A program made the position numbers and the translations under genes. From Toxoplasma gondii ME49 (lineage: Eukaryota; Apicomplexa; Conoidasida; Eucoccidiorida; Sarcocystidae), in assembly GCF_000006565.2 (NCBI RefSeq), contig NC_031480.1, positions 5,325,170 through 5,389,169 on the forward strand: 64,000 nt of DNA. The letters are read 5' to 3'. This document shows positions 34,086 through 46,570 of the stretch, in pieces. Below the pieces are notes generated by a model. The model searched no databases. It was not told where the DNA came from and was given only the letters and a program-made list of their open reading frames with translations. Positions within the stretch are counted from its first letter, which is position 1, and every line of letters starts with the position of its first letter.

Positions 34086-36308
34086 CCAAGACAATGATCG
34101 GCATTTCCCCGTCGTACCCATATATATATATATATATATATATATGCGAGTGTGCATACGCGCAGATGTGGTTCCATAGTGTGTGTGGGATTCCCTTTCG
34201 CGGGCTCAACCTGTTTAGCGGTTTCATTGTCTGAGGATGTGCGTGCGCTGCTACGACGGAACCGTGAAAGGAAGGGAACGAAGGCTGCGGGAGTCCGTAA
34301 GTAGAAAGCAACACCCGTGCTGGGTTGTGTCTTCGGGAGAAGTGGAGCTGCCAGAACGAACAAATTAACAGAGCTGAATGCACGCATGCATCCTCGCGTC
34401 TGAACAGCCGGGCTCTGAGGTGTTCGTTTTATCGGGATGCCGTTTCGGAGAGGTGGAAGCGCGAGCTTGACACCTCATATTGTGGGGATGATTCCAAATA
34501 TCCACCCCTTTGTTTCCGTGACGTTGTGCCACCGGCTCTATCTGCATGCGCTCGTCTGCGCGTCGGGTTTCTGCCTTTTTGAAGTGTCTTGTTCCCTTTC
34601 TAGGCCTATAGAACTTGTGTGTACGGTTCATTTTTCAAGGGTTCTTTTTTACATGCAAATCAGACAGTCAGCTTTCTAGACGTAACTGCATCGAAACACA
34701 CACAACCACTCTTGGGTAGAGCCACGACGCAGAGTTCCCTTGGCATCATGCACACTGGGTCATTCTGCTGGCCTTCGTAGGAGCGGCTTCTTCGCGAAAC
34801 GGCGTGACAAACACTCACGGTTTTGAGAGACGGCAACAAAATCACGGGACGTTTGGGAAAATAAGTGGTTCTGGAGAGAAATGGAAGAAGTGCTGCTGAG
34901 AGTTGCGAGTGCCGCTCTGTTTTGTCTTCCGCTACTCGCTTGATTTGAGCGCGAAACAGGATTTGTATCTATGGCTGCTTCCCCAGTGACGCCGAACACT
35001 CAGCCTCTGCTGTCGTGCAAACGTTGTCTGACGCTTGTAGAGTCGCTTTTAACTCGCTGTCGCATAAGTTTCTGCGCTAGCAACACCACGCCGTCGGAGA
35101 AAAGTTGTGTCAGGACCTTTCGCTTGCCCAGAACTTCCCAGGAAGGGAAGAGGCAGCAGCCTGGCTGTCTCGAAGCTACCTGCGTATTTGTCGGTTCTGT
35201 TCTTCGCTGCGTCACGAGGTTCTGCTTGTTTCCTTTAGTGCGAACGGCAGCGGCAAGACCGGAGAACGATCTGATCGGCCAAAACATCTGTTGTGTGTTT
35301 TTGGGCCAGAGGTGGAGTGTCACGGGTCGACGCCGGAACATAAGTCTCTACGCGAATGGCGCTTTGTATTCTAGACGAGTGCTGGACACGAAACTACGTA
35401 GTTGGGTGGAAGAAATAACAGACCCCTCGGGCAACTTTTCAGCGCCACCGCCGACCTCTGGGCCTTTGCCACTTCGGCGCAAACCGGAGCGGCGCATGTC
35501 ACGATATTGTATGTTTGTCTCTTGGAACTGAAGGATGGAATGTGGTGCCGATGCGGCCGCCATCGGACATCCGATTCCTTGCACAATCTCTTATACAAGT
35601 ACTGTTGACAGGACACAGCACGCATTTGCATGCGGAGTGGAAGTTCCATGTAGTTTCGTTTGAGTTTTCAGACAGTAGTCGAACGCAGTGTGTGGGGATT
35701 AAGTCGGAGCCATGAGTGTCAGAACGCATGTGGCGCGGCGGATTACGAGGCAAGCCTCTCTGTCAAAAGAAACGATAAGTTGCGCGGCCTGTGGCAAAAC
35801 TGTAGAAAATGAAGTTGTCCATCCACAAGCTTCTTTCCGGAGGACTCAGCCTCACTGGATACATGTCGTCTGTCGACGAGGAGGCTACGTGACAGCCGTG
35901 AAAAAAACCTGGGCACCTCGTTTTCTTGAATGTATAATGTCGACCATACGGAAGACATATTTTGACGTGTTCCTATCACTGTGCATCGTAATCCGTTTTG
36001 CGACAACAACTAAGATCCATGCATATTTACAAACAAAACTGTACCTCTGGAAAACAAATAAAACTTATGCACATGCATAAGGAGTGACAAGTGAGGCTGT
36101 GTTAGGCGCGTGTCAGAACTTGCCTTTCCTCCACACGTTGCGCCTGTTGTTTCGTAGAAGAACAGAAAACAGTCTGTCCCCGTGTGGTCCTGTGTGTAGC
36201 CGGTTATTAAGTGAAACTCGAACAACATAAAACCCGAGAAAACTGCATACTTGCGTTCCTGACGTTATGGCCCAAATCAACAGAATTTTGAAACCCTTTC
36301 TCCAGTCC
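34086..36308. other. Space between convergent genes, no supported gene
   Basis: Lies between the stop of the GDT1-like gene and the stop of the CLU gene, so it should hold both 3' untranslated regions. A (TA)n tract stands at 34119-34146, 34 bases after the GDT1 stop. A 186-codon plus-strand frame (34971-35531) and its antisense frame are open, but neither has splice partners or a convincing start. Confidence 0.55.
34119..34146. repeat. (TA)n microsatellite in a 3' flank
   Basis: About 14 TA units just downstream of the GDT1-like stop codon. Confidence 0.9.
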
Positions 36309-39300
36309 TCATGCCATTAGCCCGGTCACCCCCAAACCCCGTGGGAAGCGGAACCCTGGAGATCCCGAAACGATGTTGCTCTGGCGTTTCATTGTCACCG
36401 CCGTTCGTAGGCGATTCAGCAGCTGGGCACGTTGCACGTTTTCGTGTCGTCTCTTCTTTGCCACGAGCACTGCTTGCTGAGTGAGGAACAACAGGCGCTC
36501 GTCCAGTTCCTGAAGAATGGAATTGCACACACGTTGAGGTCGGTGAAAACAAAACAAACGATGGATTTTCAACTTTACGCGGGGCACCACTTTTCGTAAT
36601 GCATGGTCCTGTAAAGCGACGAATTCGTGCGCGCCAGCGAGAACCGTCACACGGTATATAAGCACATGCGATAGTGTAGAATGTCTTGAAGCAATTTGAG
36701 CACCTCCCTGTGAAGTACTTTTCGGAGATTCGGACGCACTGGAACTGTCCAAACCGACGTTCTGCAGAGTATGTGGGTTCGAATTTGCAGCAGTTGTATT
36801 CCCTTTATTCCCTTCGCAGAAGGACTGACAACCCGCGCTGAACCAGCCACGCTTCCTCCTCCGTTTTTTTCAGTTATGTGCCTCTGTGACTCCCTATCTC
36901 TACTCTCGTACATTCTCTTTCTTCATGCCCTCGCCATTCGCTCTGGCAGATTTGGCAGCAGGTAAAGCAGAATTGCATTCTACTAATGGCATGCATGATC
37001 GACCCTAAACTGCAGCTATTCAACGGCGCGTTTAAATTGTAACAGCTGACTCACCCGCATTCTCTCGCCGTCGGCACAAGGGTCGGCTGCGACCAGTTGC
37101 CCTGCGATGCGGCAGTGCTCCAAGGCACTTCGGAAATCTCCGACAATCTGGTAAATTTGCGAGGCGTCGCTGTGCATCTGAAGAATCGAAACCAGCAGGA
37201 GAACGTCTTGAAGTGGAAAATGGTGAAGAAGCAAACACATCGGCGAAAGGAAGCGCAAACGTTCCCCTCTACTGCCACGCTCTTTCTTCGCGCGTCCCCA
37301 CTGCTCGTGTACCTCTCTTCTGTTTCTTGTTCTTCTTCTCTGCCCAAGTCTTCTCAACCTTGTTCATCTTTCATCTCTTTCCCCTCTTCTCTCTCTGCGT
37401 CGCCTCGTTTTCCTTGCTTCTCACTTCCTTTGCTTGCTCCCTTCCCCCGTGAGGCTCCCGCGCTTCATCTTCCTACCTCTGCGACGAACTGTGGCCCGAC
37501 TCCGCGGACGCGGCCAGCGAGCAGGATGGCGCGGTCGAGGTACTCGGGGAGCTGCGCCGCACACTTGGGGCCGTAGACTTTGAGCAGACACTTGGCGGCG
37601 GTGACGAGGAGGAGCGGCGTCTCGGGGTGGGCCACGTCGCCCGTCCACAAGCGGCGGAGCTCGATGGCGCGATGCAAGTGTTCCAAGCCGCGCTCCTGGA
37701 ACTCGCGTCCAGGACAGTGGACCAGCGTCCGCCCGAGTCCCGCGTGGATGTCGATCGTGTCGGGGTGGTCGGACCCGACGCAGCGCTCCGTCAGAATCAG
37801 CGCCTTCTGAAAGTTGTTCGCTGCGTTCAAGAAGTCTTGGAGAGACAGCGCAACCTCGCCCATCGCTGCGTAGCACAGCGCCGTCTCCCTGCGAAGGAAA
37901 GGGGAAGAACACGAAGGCACGAGCGAGGAAGGACATAGGGAACCGCAACGAAAAACACTGGTGCCAGAGACAGAGAAGGACAAATTGATCTGAAAAAAGC
38001 GGCAGAGCGGCAGACTCGAAAGGGGATAAAACAAACGACCACGCAACGAGAAGAGTGAAACGGGAAGGGGACGCGCAGATACGGACAGAAGATCGGGGAA
38101 CGAAACGAGGCGCTGAAACGACCGTGAACAAGAAATGCGACATCCCAGAGTAACTGACAGAGACACGGACCCGTTCCCTCCAAAGGAGAAAAACGAAACA
38201 CGTTCTCCTTTCCTTGTCCAGGAATTCGCTCTTTCGGCCCTCGCCTGTACCGTTCTACTGCCTTTCCCGCCTTCCAATTCTCCCGCGCGTCTTCTCACCC
38301 CCACGCCGACCACATCGATAGAGCCGGAGAGAGAAAGATTCACAGAGATAGAGAAAGGGACTGATAGAACGACAGACAGAGAGATACGAAATGGAAAGAG
38401 GTATGCAATGACATATACAGTCAGAGACAGACAGACTGGACCCTTAACTGGAGGTCGACAGACGGAACATGGATAGACAAACCAAGACAGATAGCTAACC
38501 AGACACAGTTGTACGCCGAGCTCACCTGCAAATGGATCCAGTGAGTTGGTGCACGACGAAGAGAACTTGCTGAAGAAGCTCATGCGCGACATCGAGCCAG
38601 CCGAGCACGTAGCACTGAGTGGCGGCAGCGAGGAGGTGTCTTGCGAAGTGGGAGACGACCGGCTCTCGCTTCACCACTGGGAAGATCTGCGAAACGTTCT
38701 CTGTGCTCAGCGGCTTCCAGACACTCGCGGTTGGAGCCTCTGCAGGTCCGCCCGCGCGCCAGCTGGAGGGCGAAGTCGCCGGAAGTCGGCGGCAACCCAG
38801 GGTGGCTGTCCGTCCCTCCGGTGACCGCAAAGGCTTCGCTGCAGTCACGGCGGCATGCGCGTTTGTGTCTTCTTCGCTTCTGAAGACTTCTTCCGCACGC
38901 GAGACCGAGACCGGGGAATCGGGGTCCGCATCTGTCATCACGTCCGTGGATACCTCGGAGTCGCCGAGGACGATTCGTTTCATCGCTGCCTTCTTGTCGA
39001 CGCGTCCCTCTCGACGCGCAGCCTTGCTTCCTTCTGCGCCTTCTGTTCCGGAATGTGTCTCCTTCAACTGCGACTTCCCGCTCACGTCCTTCCCTTCCTC
39101 AGGGCCCTCCGCCTCGTCGACGCCGCCCCACCGTTCCCACAGTGACACTGCGCCCAAGACGCCCAAGAGCGGACTGCCGGCCTTCAGCTGGATGCCCAGG
39201 GCGCTGGCCACGCCCCGCAGCACCACGTACCGCCCACTCGGGCTGCACAAGCAGCGCCAGTCTGCGCGGTTTGCGGGCGCGGTGTAACCAAAGTGTATCT

Positions 39301-42300
39301 GCATGCGGCGGCGCACCAGCGTCCAGAGGCTGTCGGGAGTCAGCTGTGCCAGATGGCGGAGCGCGCGGTCCTGGCGCGAGTCGGCTAGCCCCGCACAGTG
39401 TACGTCTACCGAAGCGTCGCTGGCTGGGCCGCCGAGCCGGGCCGCCGAGTCGCGAGCGACCGCCGCAGGCAGTGGGAAGCGCGAGGAGGGATACTCGACT
39501 CCCGGCGGACACAAGAGACAGGAGAGCAGATGCGCGACTGCCGCGCTGAGGTGGCCCATACGCAGCGGCGCGAAAAACGCCGCAAGGACGTGCTTGGCCG
39601 CCCGAATCGTCATCTCGAGTTGTAGGGTACGTACAGCAAGACTACCGACGTGAGTCACCGGCTCGTCGAGCGCCGGATCCCGCGAAATCTCTAGGTCGCG
39701 GCCTGTCTCGATCATGTGCGTCACGGCTCCCAAGTACCGCATGTTCACGCCGAAGGCGTGGAAGAAGCCTTTCAGCGACTCCGACTCGAGAGGCGTCACG
39801 CAGAGGTGTTGGCCGAGCAGCGTGGCGACCAGCGGCACCGCCACACCGTGCAGATACTTTGCTGCGTCAGCCAGAACCGCTTCGTCTGTCAAACAGTTTG
39901 TTCGGTTCGAACCTGTCCACGTCTTCGTGACACCGTGACCCCCGGAGACAGCCTCTGCAGACACGCCACGCTCGAGATTCAAGTTGAACAAGCGAGGCAC
40001 CGCGCCTACGGGTTTCTGCGCCTCCTCCTCTGGAGAGGAAGCACCCGGCTGGGCAGAGAATGTCAGGCTGCAGACCTGCTCCGCGAGTTGTTGCGCGCGC
40101 TCCTCAAGGTCCAGCGAAGGATCCAAGAGACTCACGTCTCGGCCTAGCAGTTCCATCATCCGCCCGTCTTCCTCCGTCAGCTGAAAGGAGCTGAGGTCCT
40201 CGCCCTCAGCTTCTTTACCCGCACCTTCTGCTTCTAAGCGACCCTCGGCTTTGAGGGCTTCTTCTCGCCTCTCCGCGTCTGTGTGCGGCGCCACTGCATG
40301 CTCCGCCAAGTTCCGGTCTCCGCGAGCTTCTGCATTATCGTCTGCGGCAGATGTGCCGCCCTCACCGGTCTCCGAAGGCAGAAGAGCCCCGCGAGCAGCC
40401 AGTTCCCGGCGCAGCGTTTCATACTCTTTCCGGTGTTCCAGCACCGCTGCATGCTGTTGAGACCGCGTGAGGTCGAGACACTTGAAGAGAATGTGGGCGG
40501 TTGCCTCGCGGGTCTTCTCGCGAAGATGCGCCGCGTGTGGCGACCCAGTCTGGTAGAAGAAGCCAAGTTCCAAATCCGGTTTGTACCACGTTTGCATTGC
40601 GGAGAAGAACGCAGGGAGCAGCGGCACGCGTCGATACACCTCATGCTCGAGTCGCAGCCGCAACTCCTCTTGCAAGAGAGCAGTCAAGTCTCTCGGTGTC
40701 TCTGCGCAAGGCCCTTCCCCCTCTAGCAGAGAAGGTGAAGAAGCTTTCGCCTCCGCAGAAACCGGCTCGCTAGCCACGCCACCCTCAGTTGTATCGGCAG
40801 CTGAGGTCTCAGGGGTCTCCACGTCGCTGCGCGAGAGTGGCGGCGGAGCCAGGTCCTTCCCTTCCACGTCCCCCCCGTTCTCGCAGAGAGCGTCGCGTTC
40901 AACGCGTCCTTCATTCTCCTCTCTCTTGTAATCAAGCCGTTTTGTCTCTTTGCCTTTCGCTTCTCTCTTAGCATGCTTGTCCTCTCTGTCCGTTGTCTGT
41001 TCAGTGTCTGCTGTACGTGCCTGTCGAGCCTGCGAAGCTAAGCTCCTCGCTTCTTCTCTGCGTCGGTGGAACTGGAGAAAGGCACTCATGAGTTCGGGTC
41101 TCAGTCGGTCGAAGGACGTCTCTCTTCCTCGGACTTTCTCGTTTTTCTGAGCAGACGCCTCTGCCGTCTGCTTCTCCATTGAAGAAACGGAAGAGACGCA
41201 GCTCTCCAACTCAAGTGCGCTGGAGAGGTCCACAGGGCAAAGAGACCCGAGGCTCAGGAGATGAAGGCAGTTGTCGCTCGCCTCTGCAACCACATCTGCG
41301 TCGCTGTGGAGAAGACGCCTTTCCTGCAGAGGAACAGCACGCGACGTAGAGACTAAGCTGAACGACGAGAGTTCTTCACGAGGTGAACGGAACGAAAGGA
41401 TGGCCCAAACGTTCGATCGAAACGTTCTTCACAAGCAGTGGACACAACCAAATGCGGAGACAGACACCGAGATACCGAAAGGCTCCTCAAGACAGCGAAA
41501 GACAGGGAAAAGGAGAGAACGAGAGACAAAGAAAGTGAGGGAGGAAGCGAGGGCGAGCACGCAACAGAGGCAGACAAAGAGACAGTGGGGCAGAACGTGA
41601 GAGAAAGAAAGACAGACCAGGAGAGAAGGCGAACGACAAAGGCACAAACAATCATACAGAGAAAACGAACGCGCCTGACGACAGACCAATCCCGACGGAC
41701 GCCAGAGATTGTCCTAACATGCCCCTGGACTTGAAACATCATGAGTTTTGGGGCAAAGTACCTCTATCTTTTCCTTACCATTTTCCCTGTTGCCGGGTTT
41801 CGTATGGTGTGTGTCTTCAGTCCCAGGACGCCTCCAAAGACACTGCTTTCCAGCAATTTGAGCGCCGGTGCATCTATCACTTCCTGCTCTTCCTCGTGCT
41901 GCAGGAGCGTCTCTTCCTCTCGATTCTTGCCGCTTCTGCCCGCATTCTCTCCATTGTGGCCCTTCACCCTCTCGTCTCTGCACAGATGTCCCCAAGCCTC
42001 TCTCCGCTCTCGCGCTCGCGCAGCGAGCAGCTGTAGTGGGGAGACGCTCTGGCAGCGGAGACGGCAGCCTGCGTAGTCGATGAGGAGCGGATAAGGCGCC
42101 TGGAGATGCCACGCACCGTCCAGCGATCGTTCTTCTTTGTCTGTCTCCTTTATTCGCTTTTCTTGGGCTTCCTTCCTCGCCTCTCGCGCCTGGCCCTCTT
42201 CGTCTTGGGTTGCCTCTGGCTCTCTCCGCTCGAGCTCGATCCCTCGTTGCCGCTGGTACGCATTCATCATCTCTAACAGTTCGTAGCCTCGAGTGTCAGC

Positions 42301-42735
42301 TTTCAGTTCGCGTCTGTCTCTCCTTCGGCTTCGCGGACCAGACGTCGAACTCTCCTCCGTCGTCTCCCCTGCATGCGTCTCCGCGAGAGGCAGCGGCGGA
42401 TCCGCGGCGCGCTCGATGGCCATCTGTCCTCGGAAAATGATTTCCCCTTTGGCAGGGAGCGCTGACGGCGAGGCCGGAACCCTACCCTTCTCTGCGGACA
42501 CTATACCGCAGCACCGCTGTCGCGTCTGAGAAACGTCTTCATCCGTTCCCACGGGCGATGCCCCGTAGTGCATGCAAGGCGAAAAAGTCGCCGAGTCCGC
42601 GCATGAAGAGACACTAGGAGGGTCCGAACTACCTCCACCTAGACGACCTTCTCGAACGTTCATCGCTGCTTGAATAGCGAAATGTTGAAACTCAACAAAC
42701 AACTGAAACAGAAGCAGACACAAATTCACATACAG

Positions 42736-42783
<48 letters not shown>

Positions 42784-45700
42784 ACTATCAGTATTTATAA
42801 TTAGATATTCGTGCATATGATCCATGAATCAAATGCAGATATATATATATATACAAATGTGTCTCTGTGTATATATGGGTGTACGAAGAAATACGTATGC
42901 GTGGAACTGTAGTAAGTACAGTGTGGCTATGAATACACGTTCATCTTGAGAAGTGACTGAGAAATCTCGAGTATATTGATATCGAGGCGCAACTCTGACC
43001 CACCTGCACCTCCACAGAAATGTTTAGAACCGTCCACGCATGCAGAATCACGTATGCACTGTGTGTACAGCTCTTCACGTCTTATCTACCCAGGTAAATG
43101 CTATACGCGGATCCGCCGCCGAACACTGCGGCGAGCCTCCACGACGTATGTGTACAGAAACTGCGCGTATAAAGAATGCCCGCAAACATCTGTTTCTGTG
43201 CGAAACGCGCGCACCTTGAAGGAAGCCTTCTCGAAGTCGATGTGGTCCTGGAGAGAGTGGACGCGCATGCGGCGCAGCGCCTCGACTTCGTTGTTCCACT
43301 GCCTCTCTGGCTCCCAGGGATCAATGCCAGACACTTTCTCGAGATACTCTTCCAAGCGGTTGCTGTCAGGGTCGTGTGTCTGGAAAAAGCAAAGCAGAAT
43401 AGCAACAGAGTTCCGACATACAGCTCTCCCGGGTCCACATGCATGGACACCGGAAGGGACGTCTGATGAAGAGTGCAGGGCACCAACACACACCTGTTCG
43501 AGACCCTCTGAATTCATGTACGAATTCCCTGCAAATGCGCATACAGGATTCCTGAATTTTTCGTGTCTGTGCACCCTGGTTCTGGATATGAGGAGACGGT
43601 ACACTTCTGATTCTGCGGCGTCTGACCGCCTTTCGATCCCTCAACGCTTGCGATGTTCTCTGTCGAGCCTCTGGGACTCGTCCTTCGCTCGTTTGTTTTT
43701 CGCACCTGGTCCTTTGCCACCAAAAAGTGGTTCCGAGCCTGCAGAGTCGGCATCACATGGTACGGGAGATCTGTGTCGAGTTGCTCCGGCGCGAGAGAGG
43801 GCAAGACTGCCCGGTATGCTGGGCTGTATGTACACAGGAGATCGCTCAAGGTGTGGAATGTTAGGGCGCGGCCGCGCTCGCTGTCGACCGCCACCGACGT
43901 TCCCTGAGGACAGACGAGGCGGTTTCGTGGGAAGAGTGTCTCGAGAGATCGACCTAAAATACAGAAAAAGACAAGGAAGAGCATGCGATGCAGCGGAAAG
44001 TAAGACGTGCGAGGGCATAAGCGACACCAGAAGCGCTGAGACACTCGAGAGAATGACGAAAGCAGATGTCGTGACACTCGCAAACGGAGGCCACAACCAA
44101 CGATATTCTGGTGTTGGCTATATATATATATATATATATGGAGGGGCGAGAACGGGGAAGGGGAGAGTTTGCGCTGCAGTGGCTTCCAGTTAATCGCTGA
44201 GACATCGTTTGAAATCATTTCTTAGACAGGATAAATCAAAAGCGTGGAAGTGCGCATACGACGAGGAACAAGAAGAGCACTGCATGATCGACATATATTT
44301 ATATATGTATCTGTGTATTTAGATGCAGATGTAATTTTATGCGAGTGAAAGCAGAAATGCGTACCCGCACACACAGATAGACTACGAGTTCGTATCCCTG
44401 GGAATGCGGTTTCATAGGCAACATTTCGACCAAAAAAGAGCTTTACTTTCGTTACCTGAGGCATCTGTTGCGGCCGTGACAGAGGCCACGAGAAAGCCGT
44501 CTTCTCGGCAAATGATGGCGAGTCTCTGATTCTCCAACGTGCACAACTCCAGATACCAGAGGTCCCCCTGCAGACGCCGACTAGGGGGAGGCGGACTCAA
44601 GTCGCTTGTCTTCAAGGAAGTGAAGCACTGAAGACATAGAGACAGAATTACCAAGAAACTCAGAAGCATACAGTTAACACATACCGAAACACAGAGGGAG
44701 GGGGGGAGGTGCCGGGGCAGAGACAGACGATAGCGACATCACAGAGATCGAGACAGAGATGGATAGACACGCAGAGAGGAAGAGACATCTAAATAAAGGC
44801 ATACAGAGACACAGATAGAGAAGCAAATAGGCACAGAGAAACAGAGATAAAGAGACAAAGATGCCTTTGAAAAAGAGGCAGCGGAACACGGAGTGAGGTG
44901 CAGAGAGGGAGAGAAGTCGACAGCGAGAGAGCTCCCGATCTAGCCATGAGCCACACGAGAGACAGCGACACGCAGCAGCCGGTAGAAAAAACGTTCGACG
45001 AGAAATGAAACCGAGCGATCAGTGTATTCTCTTTGTGACGAAGACATATGCAAGAGCGGAGAAACAAGGAAAGAATATCCCAGCGGAAATCCAGAACAGG
45101 AGGAGTCCAAGAGGAAACGCGGTGGACCTCACACCACACAGGCTCCCAAGCGTGGCAGATTGAGAACGGATAGAGAAGTCATTGAATCTTCCGAACGACG
45201 AGGAACAGTGAGCTAATGGAAGACAAAGGAGCAAGCAGAAGAAAGTAAAGAAGGAGCGACAGATAGAAGCAAGACAAGAAACAAGACAACGCAGCAAGAG
45301 GAGGACCAAGATAAACACACAGAGGAAGGTCCTAAACCAGAGCGAGACTTAGAAGAGAGCGTGACAGTGTCGCACGCAGGAACACCAGAGGAGATCTTGT
45401 TCGTACTTTCGGCTTTTTTCTGGGCTCCAGTGTGACGGGTGAGTGGAGAAGGAAGTTTGAGATTTTCTGTGCATTCCGCGTAGTTGGTCTTGAGGCATCA
45501 CATCGCGATCCTGGTCCTTGCTCGTCTGCACCGCCAGTCTGCGGGGCAGCTCCGCCGTACACCGGGTCTCGAAACAGAAGCTGCGTGAGGTTCACTGGTT
45601 TTCTATCTTTGTCTTTGCCTAGTACCTTCTCGCCGTTTCCTGAGTGCATGCGCTTTTCCCTCTGTCCACCTCCTCTGCCGGGCTTTCCCGCGCCGTCGCC

Positions 45701-46570
45701 TGAAGTCTCCTCGTCTCCTCTGTACCCCGCGACTTCGCTTCGTCGCCCGGCGCCCCCACGGGTCCTGAGCTTCCTTCTTCCACCCGCTGCATGCGTCCGT
45801 GTCGCCTTCTTTCCCGCAAGCGGTCCCGCCTCACCCTGCGCGTCGCTGAGTTCCTCGCGCCCTTCGTCGTCACCAGGAAGCTCGAGGAAGGCGGGAGATT
45901 CCTCGCGGCCGTCTCCCATCCACTCGAGATCCAACGCGAGCTCTTGAGGCTGCTCGAGAAGCACCAGCGGTTTCAGGAAAGCCCCGTAAGGACCTGCAGG
46001 GTCCGCCGGGTCTGGCAAGCGACGCATGAGCAGCACGGAAGCGTTGAGAGCGATTTCTTGGAAGCGGCGAATGTGGATGCGGACAGCCTTCTCGTCGTAC
46101 AGCAGCGGGACCAAGTGAAAAACGTCGTCGGCCTCCACCGACAGAGCCGAGAAAGGGAGGTTTTCGTCTACCCTCTTCCCTCGAAAGAAGACGTCGTAAT
46201 TCGTGAAGAAGCAGGAAGGCAAAAGCTCAAGGAGGACCCATCGGAGTTCCGCAACCGTCTCGTGAAATGCCACTTCGGCCACCACGGATAGGTAGTCCGG
46301 AACCGCGGAGTCCGGTTCAGAGGCGCGCGGCGGTGTGTAAAGGCCTTCATCTTTCTTGTTTTCTCCAGACGTCGACGCCCTCAGCTTCCCCAGTGGGACC
46401 ATGTCGGAGTGCAGCCCTGGAGCAGCAACGACGGCTGCCGAAACCGCGTCCTTCCCCGTCGTCTGCAGAGCGGTGGCGCCATTGCTCTCAGACGAAGAGG
46501 CAGAGCATGCCCCCATGAAGGCGGGCAGCGCAATCGTGATGCGAATGTACTGATCCCCAAACAACTCCAT
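36309..46570 (-). CDS. Clustered mitochondria (CLU/CluA) protein with C-terminal TPR region
   Basis: Nine exons: 46570-45407, 44627-44456, 43953-43706, 43379-43215, 42702-41779, 41323-38526, 37888-37477, 37177-37055 and 36509-36309; 6207 nt, 2068 residues, every junction in phase. Residues 1-300 hold the CLU N-terminal ubiquitin-like domain (IRITIALP, then ETVAELRWVLLELLPSC after an insertion). Residues about 389-530 are the GSKIP-like part (RRLQGDLWYLELCTLENQRL; FHTLSDLLCTYSPAY). The CLU domain starts at about 555 (RQWNNEVEALRR), continues at DYAGCRLRCQSV (about 790), and includes HAFGVNMRYLG near 1412. TPR-type helices (ALCYAAMGEVALSLQDFLNA) cover about 1820-2000. Family members bind mRNAs for mitochondrial proteins and keep mitochondria distributed; that role here is inferred. 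Low-complexity insertions make it about 1.6 times the usual length. The start is the first ATG of exon 1, preceded at once by a CCCAG acceptor-like site, so a 5' exon near 47200-46990 is possible. Confidence 0.94.
42736..42780. repeat. (TA)n microsatellite in a CLU intron
   Basis: About 22 uninterrupted TA units in the intron between exons 4 and 5 of the CLU gene; a shorter run follows at 42840-42855. Confidence 0.95.
44118..44139. repeat. (TA)n microsatellite in a CLU intron
   Basis: About 11 TA units in the intron between exons 2 and 3 of the CLU gene. Confidence 0.9.

Noticed and set aside
34971..35531. 186-codon plus-strand frame after the GDT1-like gene
   Set aside because: The start context is poor, the antisense strand is also open, and it has no recognisable domain; it probably lies in 3' untranslated or intergenic sequence.
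37421..38143. 240-codon minus-strand frame within the CLU gene
   Set aside because: It overlaps the TPR exon in a different frame and extends through a CT-rich intron.
45432..46291. Long plus-strand frames opposite CLU exon 1
   Set aside because: Antisense shadows; the minus strand matches the CLU N-terminal domain.
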